Assembly: GCF_030930995.1 (NCBI RefSeq) | Contig: NZ_CP133217.1 | Span: 186,001 to 250,000 of the forward strand | Direction: 5' to 3' | Source of the DNA: Thiothrix subterranea | Lineage (GTDB): Bacteria; Pseudomonadota; Gammaproteobacteria; Thiotrichales; Thiotrichaceae | Length of the DNA stretch: 64,000 bases | Notes under the pieces: model-generated | What the model was told of the DNA's origin: nothing | Database searches by the model: none | Seen by the model: the letters and a program-made list of their open reading frames with translations, nothing else | In this document: piece after piece, positions 61,626 through 64,000 of the stretch | Layout: each line of letters opens with the position of its first letter | Position numbering within the stretch: the first letter of the stretch is position 1 | Made by a program: the position numbers and the translations under genes

Positions 61626-63070
61626 CTACCCCAACACCCCACAACGCTACCAGCGGCAAACCTAACCTGTCCGTGGTGAATAATTTTGTACGCACCGAAA
61701 AGCCCACCCACAAACCAGCAGAACCGGAACAGGCGAAACCGCACACGCTTGACCTGTTGCAGCACCTCCCTGACAGCACCTTCAAGCGCTATGCCGCTGA
61801 TGTGGCGAAAATGTGCGACATTCCCGCCAACACTAGCTTATTGATCGGTTTGGGCATCGTGTCCAGTGTTGCCAGTCGTTGCTACCATGTGATGTACAGC
61901 AACGCTGAGCCGTTACCCTTGGGCGAATACGTCACTTGTTGCCAACCCCCGGCGGTAGGTAAGTCAAGGATGCTCAAAACCTATCAATACCCGATCAATA
62001 AAGCCCTGAAAGAATTGAGCAAGGACTACGCCAAGCGCAGGAAAGCAGCCGAAGATGACGGCAAAGACTTTGACGAACTGCCACCGTTACCCGTATTCAG
62101 CACCGATGCAACCCCCGAAGGCGTGGATTCTACTTTAGCCACTACCAGCGGATTTTTTGCGTTAGCATCAGCAGAGCAACAGATTCTTAACACCCTGATG
62201 GGCGCAAGCTATGGCGGCGACGGCAAGAAAAACAACAACGACTTAGCCTTGAAGGGCTTCAATGGTGAGTATCACGCATCCATGCGCACCACCCGCAAAG
62301 GCTACCGGGGCGACGTGGTGGGCGCTATCACCTGTTTTGCACAAGATGGCGCGATCAATACCATTGTGACCCGTAACGAAGGGGTAGGGCTGGCAGAACG
62401 TTTCCTGATGCTGGCAGAACCCAACCTCTTGGGGCAACGTACCTTTGATGAATACTTTCCCAACGAATACGACCAAAACGTTTATAACCGCGTGGTGGGC
62501 GAATTGGCGGCGCTATCACTCACCAACCCGTGCGAATTGGGAGATATGCCCGCTTACCGTCTTTCTAAAACCGCGTGGGGCATGATTCGCAGCTTCAGGC
62601 GTGAAATTGAACCGCACATGGCAGACGATGGCAAATACAGCACCGCAACCATGCGCGGTACGGCGGGCAAGGTGGATATGCACATCATGAAGATTGCCAC
62701 CCTGTTAGCGATCTTGGATGAAAAACCAGTAGGGGAAGTCGGGCTTGAATACGTGGAAGCAGGCATTAACATCATGCGCGATATGCTGGAATACCTGCTT
62801 AGCCTATTGGTCGACATGGAAGTTATCGGTATGAATGCCTTCGAGAACTCTATCATTGCCTACCTTGGCAAACAGCAGAAGGCTACCCGCAAGCTGATAC
62901 GTACCAACAAATGCGACGGTAAGCCGTGGTCAGAGATCCCGCGTAGCAGCCTAACCAACAAGATCAACGAAACCGTTGATGAACTTATCAGAAAAGGCGT
63001 GGTTGCGGAGGAGGAAACGTTCTACCCCAACGGTTCCAGCCAAGGCAAATACCTACGCTTGATTGCTTGA
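61622..63070 (+). CDS. DUF3987 replication ATPase
   Basis: A 482-residue protein of the DUF3987 family with a P-loop (CCQPPAVGKSRMLKTY, about residues 107-122) and a later conserved acidic/aromatic region (GFFALASAEQQILNTLMG, TCFAQDGAINTIV, GLAERFLML). It is thought to be a replicative helicase-like partner of Toprim primases. The N-terminus is a 40-residue polar lead (KPTHKPAEPEQAKP). The start is in the primase stop (ATGA). A terminator follows at 63095. Confidence 0.82.
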   Translation: MTTPTPHNATSGKPNLSVVNNFVRTEKPTHKPAEPEQAKPHTLDLLQHLPDSTFKRYAADVAKMCDIPANTSLLIGLGIVSSVASRCYHVMYSNAEPLPLGEYVTCCQPPAVGKSRMLKTYQYPINKALKELSKDYAKRRKAAEDDGKDFDELPPLPVFSTDATPEGVDSTLATTSGFFALASAEQQILNTLMGASYGGDGKKNNNDLALKGFNGEYHASMRTTRKGYRGDVVGAITCFAQDGAINTIVTRNEGVGLAERFLMLAEPNLLGQRTFDEYFPNEYDQNVYNRVVGELAALSLTNPCELGDMPAYRLSKTAWGMIRSFRREIEPHMADDGKYSTATMRGTAGKVDMHIMKIATLLAILDEKPVGEVGLEYVEAGINIMRDMLEYLLSLLVDMEVIGMNAFENSIIAYLGKQQKATRKLIRTNKCDGKPWSEIPRSSLTNKINETVDELIRKGVVAEEETFYPNGSSQGKYLRLIA

Positions 63071-63094
63071 TTATCTTGTAAAATCGCCACCATC

Positions 63095-63119
63095 AAGCCG
63101 CGTTCATCGCGGCTTTTTA
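63095..63119 (+). terminator. Terminator behind the replication genes
   Basis: AAGCCGCG pairs with CGCGGCTT around TTCAT, followed by four further T. Confidence 0.85.
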
Positions 63120-63212
63120 CTATCAAAAATAAATACAAATCGAAAAATCATAATAAATATTACTTTATCCCTTGTGAGTTATTTTTAAGCAAACCTCAAA
63201 TTCACCCTCAAA

Positions 63213-63385
63213 ACCCCAACTTTCACCCCAAAAAGTTGGGATAAGTTGGGATAAAGTTGGGATTTTTCCCAACTACGAAAGTTATTTATATACAATAACT
63301 TAGACGGCCTTTGAAAAAGCCATCCCAACTGCCTTTTTCTTTTAAATACAATAACTTACGCGAAAAGTTGGGAAAAAGTTGGGAT
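63213..63385. repeat. TTGGGA iteron cluster 2 (candidate origin)
   Basis: AAGTTGGGATA or close forms at 63233, 63243, 63254, 63365 and 63376; reversed TCCCAACT at 63267 and 63323; a degenerate copy at 63213. TACAATAACTTA occurs twice (near 63291 and 63348). A long AT-rich tract follows at 63440-63500. The motif is the same as in the cluster at 50543-50645. Confidence 0.75.
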
Positions 63386-63439
63386 TTTCGGAAAAACCAC
63401 CCCCACACCTCACCCAAGCCACCCCAAAACCCACCAGCG

Positions 63440-63500
63440 AAAAAAACAAATATTTTCTATTTTATTTTGCAATATTTATTATTTATTTAATTTAATATCG
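63440..63500. other. AT-rich tract near the right iterons
   Basis: Almost pure A and T (ATATTTATTATTTATTTAAT), a plausible DNA-unwinding element beside the iterons. No gene is visible from 63120 to 63735. Confidence 0.5.
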
Positions 63501-63649
63501 GCGTGCTTACCACGCCACAACCACACAAGGAAACACCGTTAAAGCCTGTACAGACGGGCTAGGCAAACCGCAACCACGGGAAGGGCAGACGATAGCGGGC
63601 GGGCTGGTATTGTTGGCAGTGGGTTTACACGCAAAAACAGGGGGTGAAA

Positions 63650-63677
63650 ATCAAAATGTTTGTATCTCTGTTTGTAT
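63650..63677 (+). promoter_or_regulatory. Right-end integrase sites
   Basis: ATCAAAATGTTTGTAT (63650-63665) is an exact copy of 49082-49097, followed by a further TTTGTATGAC. These could be arm-type sites near attR. Confidence 0.5.
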
Positions 63678-63735
63678 GACTAGCAAGGCACAAGTGACAA
63701 TCTATGCAGTTTCATAGGCTTACGCTTACAGTATC

Positions 63736-63758
63736 AATCCCTTTCTCTCCGCCAATAT
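63736..63758 (+). other. attR core
   Basis: A 23-bp copy of the tRNA-Ser 3' end (see 48957-48979); no rest of a tRNA is attached. Confidence 0.9.
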
Positions 63759-63760
63759 TT

Positions 63761-63799
63761 AAAAGCCCCGTACAGTCAATGACTTACGGGGCTTTTTTT
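63761..63799 (+). terminator. Original chromosomal terminator of tRNA-Ser
   Basis: AAAAGCCCCGTA pairs with TACGGGGCTTTT, followed by more T. It lies directly right of attR, where the tRNA ended before insertion. Confidence 0.8.
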
Positions 63800-63914
63800 T
63801 GACCAAAAATAACTTATTTCAATTAAATAGTTTTATTGATACCATTCTGATAAATACTAAACACAATGTTCACGCAGCTACTAATACATTCAAAAATAAG
63901 CGGGGATACAGCGC

Positions 63915-64000
63915 ATGAAACACCCATTACTGATGGCATCAGCTTACATCTTATGCAGCACACTGAGCTTGGCTCATGCTGAAACACCAACGATCAAGAT
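63915..64000 (+). CDS. Exported protein, N-terminal part only
   Basis: ATG at 63915 begins a signal peptide (MKHPLLMASAYILCSTLSLAHA, then ETPTIK). The frame is open to the window end. Only 28 residues are seen, so no function can be given. Confidence 0.55.
   Translation, partial: MKHPLLMASAYILCSTLSLAHAETPTIK

Larger units (their letters stand above)
48957..63758. mobile_element. 14.8-kb integrative element in tRNA-Ser(GGA)
   Basis: Bounded by a 23-bp direct repeat of the tRNA 3' end (48957-48979 and 63736-63758). It carries a P4-type integrase next to the left end, a Toprim primase and DUF3987 ATPase near the right end, TTGGGA iteron clusters near both ends, toxin-antitoxin-like genes and a membrane gene module. 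No structural phage gene and no relaxase are seen. It is best described as a satellite-like or plasmid-like integrated replicon. Confidence 0.9.

Noticed and set aside
63736-63758. Second tRNA-Ser gene
   Set aside because: Only the 3' end is present (23 bp), which is the attachment-site duplicate.
48957-63758. Complete prophage
   Set aside because: No capsid, tail, portal, terminase or lysis gene could be found in any frame.

Overview
The window is a chromosomal segment of a gammaproteobacterium. Divergent rpiA/ilvA, RsuA, PilU, Fpg, Tpx, DusA, a Gram-negative porin, a Wzm/Wzt-type export locus and a GspL-GspM-GspC-GspD cluster all fit that class. Overall gene style (P-II proteins beside a DUF1538 membrane protein, short palindromes inserted in reading frames, a large secreted protein beside type II secretion genes) suggests a Thiothrix-like member of the Thiotrichales. 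That placement is an inference, not something the sequence proves.

Layout. Positions 1-30.5 kb are mostly housekeeping: rpiA (partial), ilvA, rsuA, pilU, argS, a YgjP-like metalloprotease, a YciA-like thioesterase, a frameshifted DUF1538 membrane gene coupled to two P-II-like genes, tRNA-Asn, dusA, mutM, metY, tpx, an Rpn-family nuclease, an RND efflux pair, small envelope proteins, amt, a giant FAD/Fe-S oxidoreductase, Uma2, a porin, and rplM-rpsI. Positions 30.8-41.1 kb, all on the minus strand, form a surface-polysaccharide operon: three glycosyltransferases, a HAD-type protein, a methyltransferase, an acyltransferase-like protein, Wzt/Wzm export genes and a peptidyl-prolyl isomerase. Positions 41.2-48.7 kb hold a large secreted protein and a partial type II secretion operon (gspL, gspM, gspC, gspD and a lipoprotein).

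From tRNA-Ser(GGA) at 48888 to a 23-bp repeat of its 3' end at 63758 lies a 14.8-kb integrated element. In order it carries a P4-type integrase with 10-bp-spaced arm-type repeats, a TTGGGA iteron cluster, a run of toxin-antitoxin-like genes (DUF4258/HTH, DUF433/DUF5615, a MazE-like tail), a possible C4-type antisense RNA in front of an unknown 389-aa gene, two divergent Arc-like repressors with GGATA operators, an ATGA-coupled chain of five small genes leading to a 729-aa membrane protein, an AlpA-like regulator, a Toprim primase and a DUF3987 ATPase, and finally a second iteron cluster next to an AT-rich tract. No capsid, portal, terminase, relaxase or conjugation gene is visible, so it looks like a self-replicating satellite or integrative plasmid. 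The coupled membrane module is the most likely undescribed system in the window.

A second theme is palindromic repeats living inside genes. Two families are seen, each twice: family A in argS and at the 3' end of a glycosyltransferase gene, and family B in wzt and in another glycosyltransferase gene. All four copies keep the host frame open.
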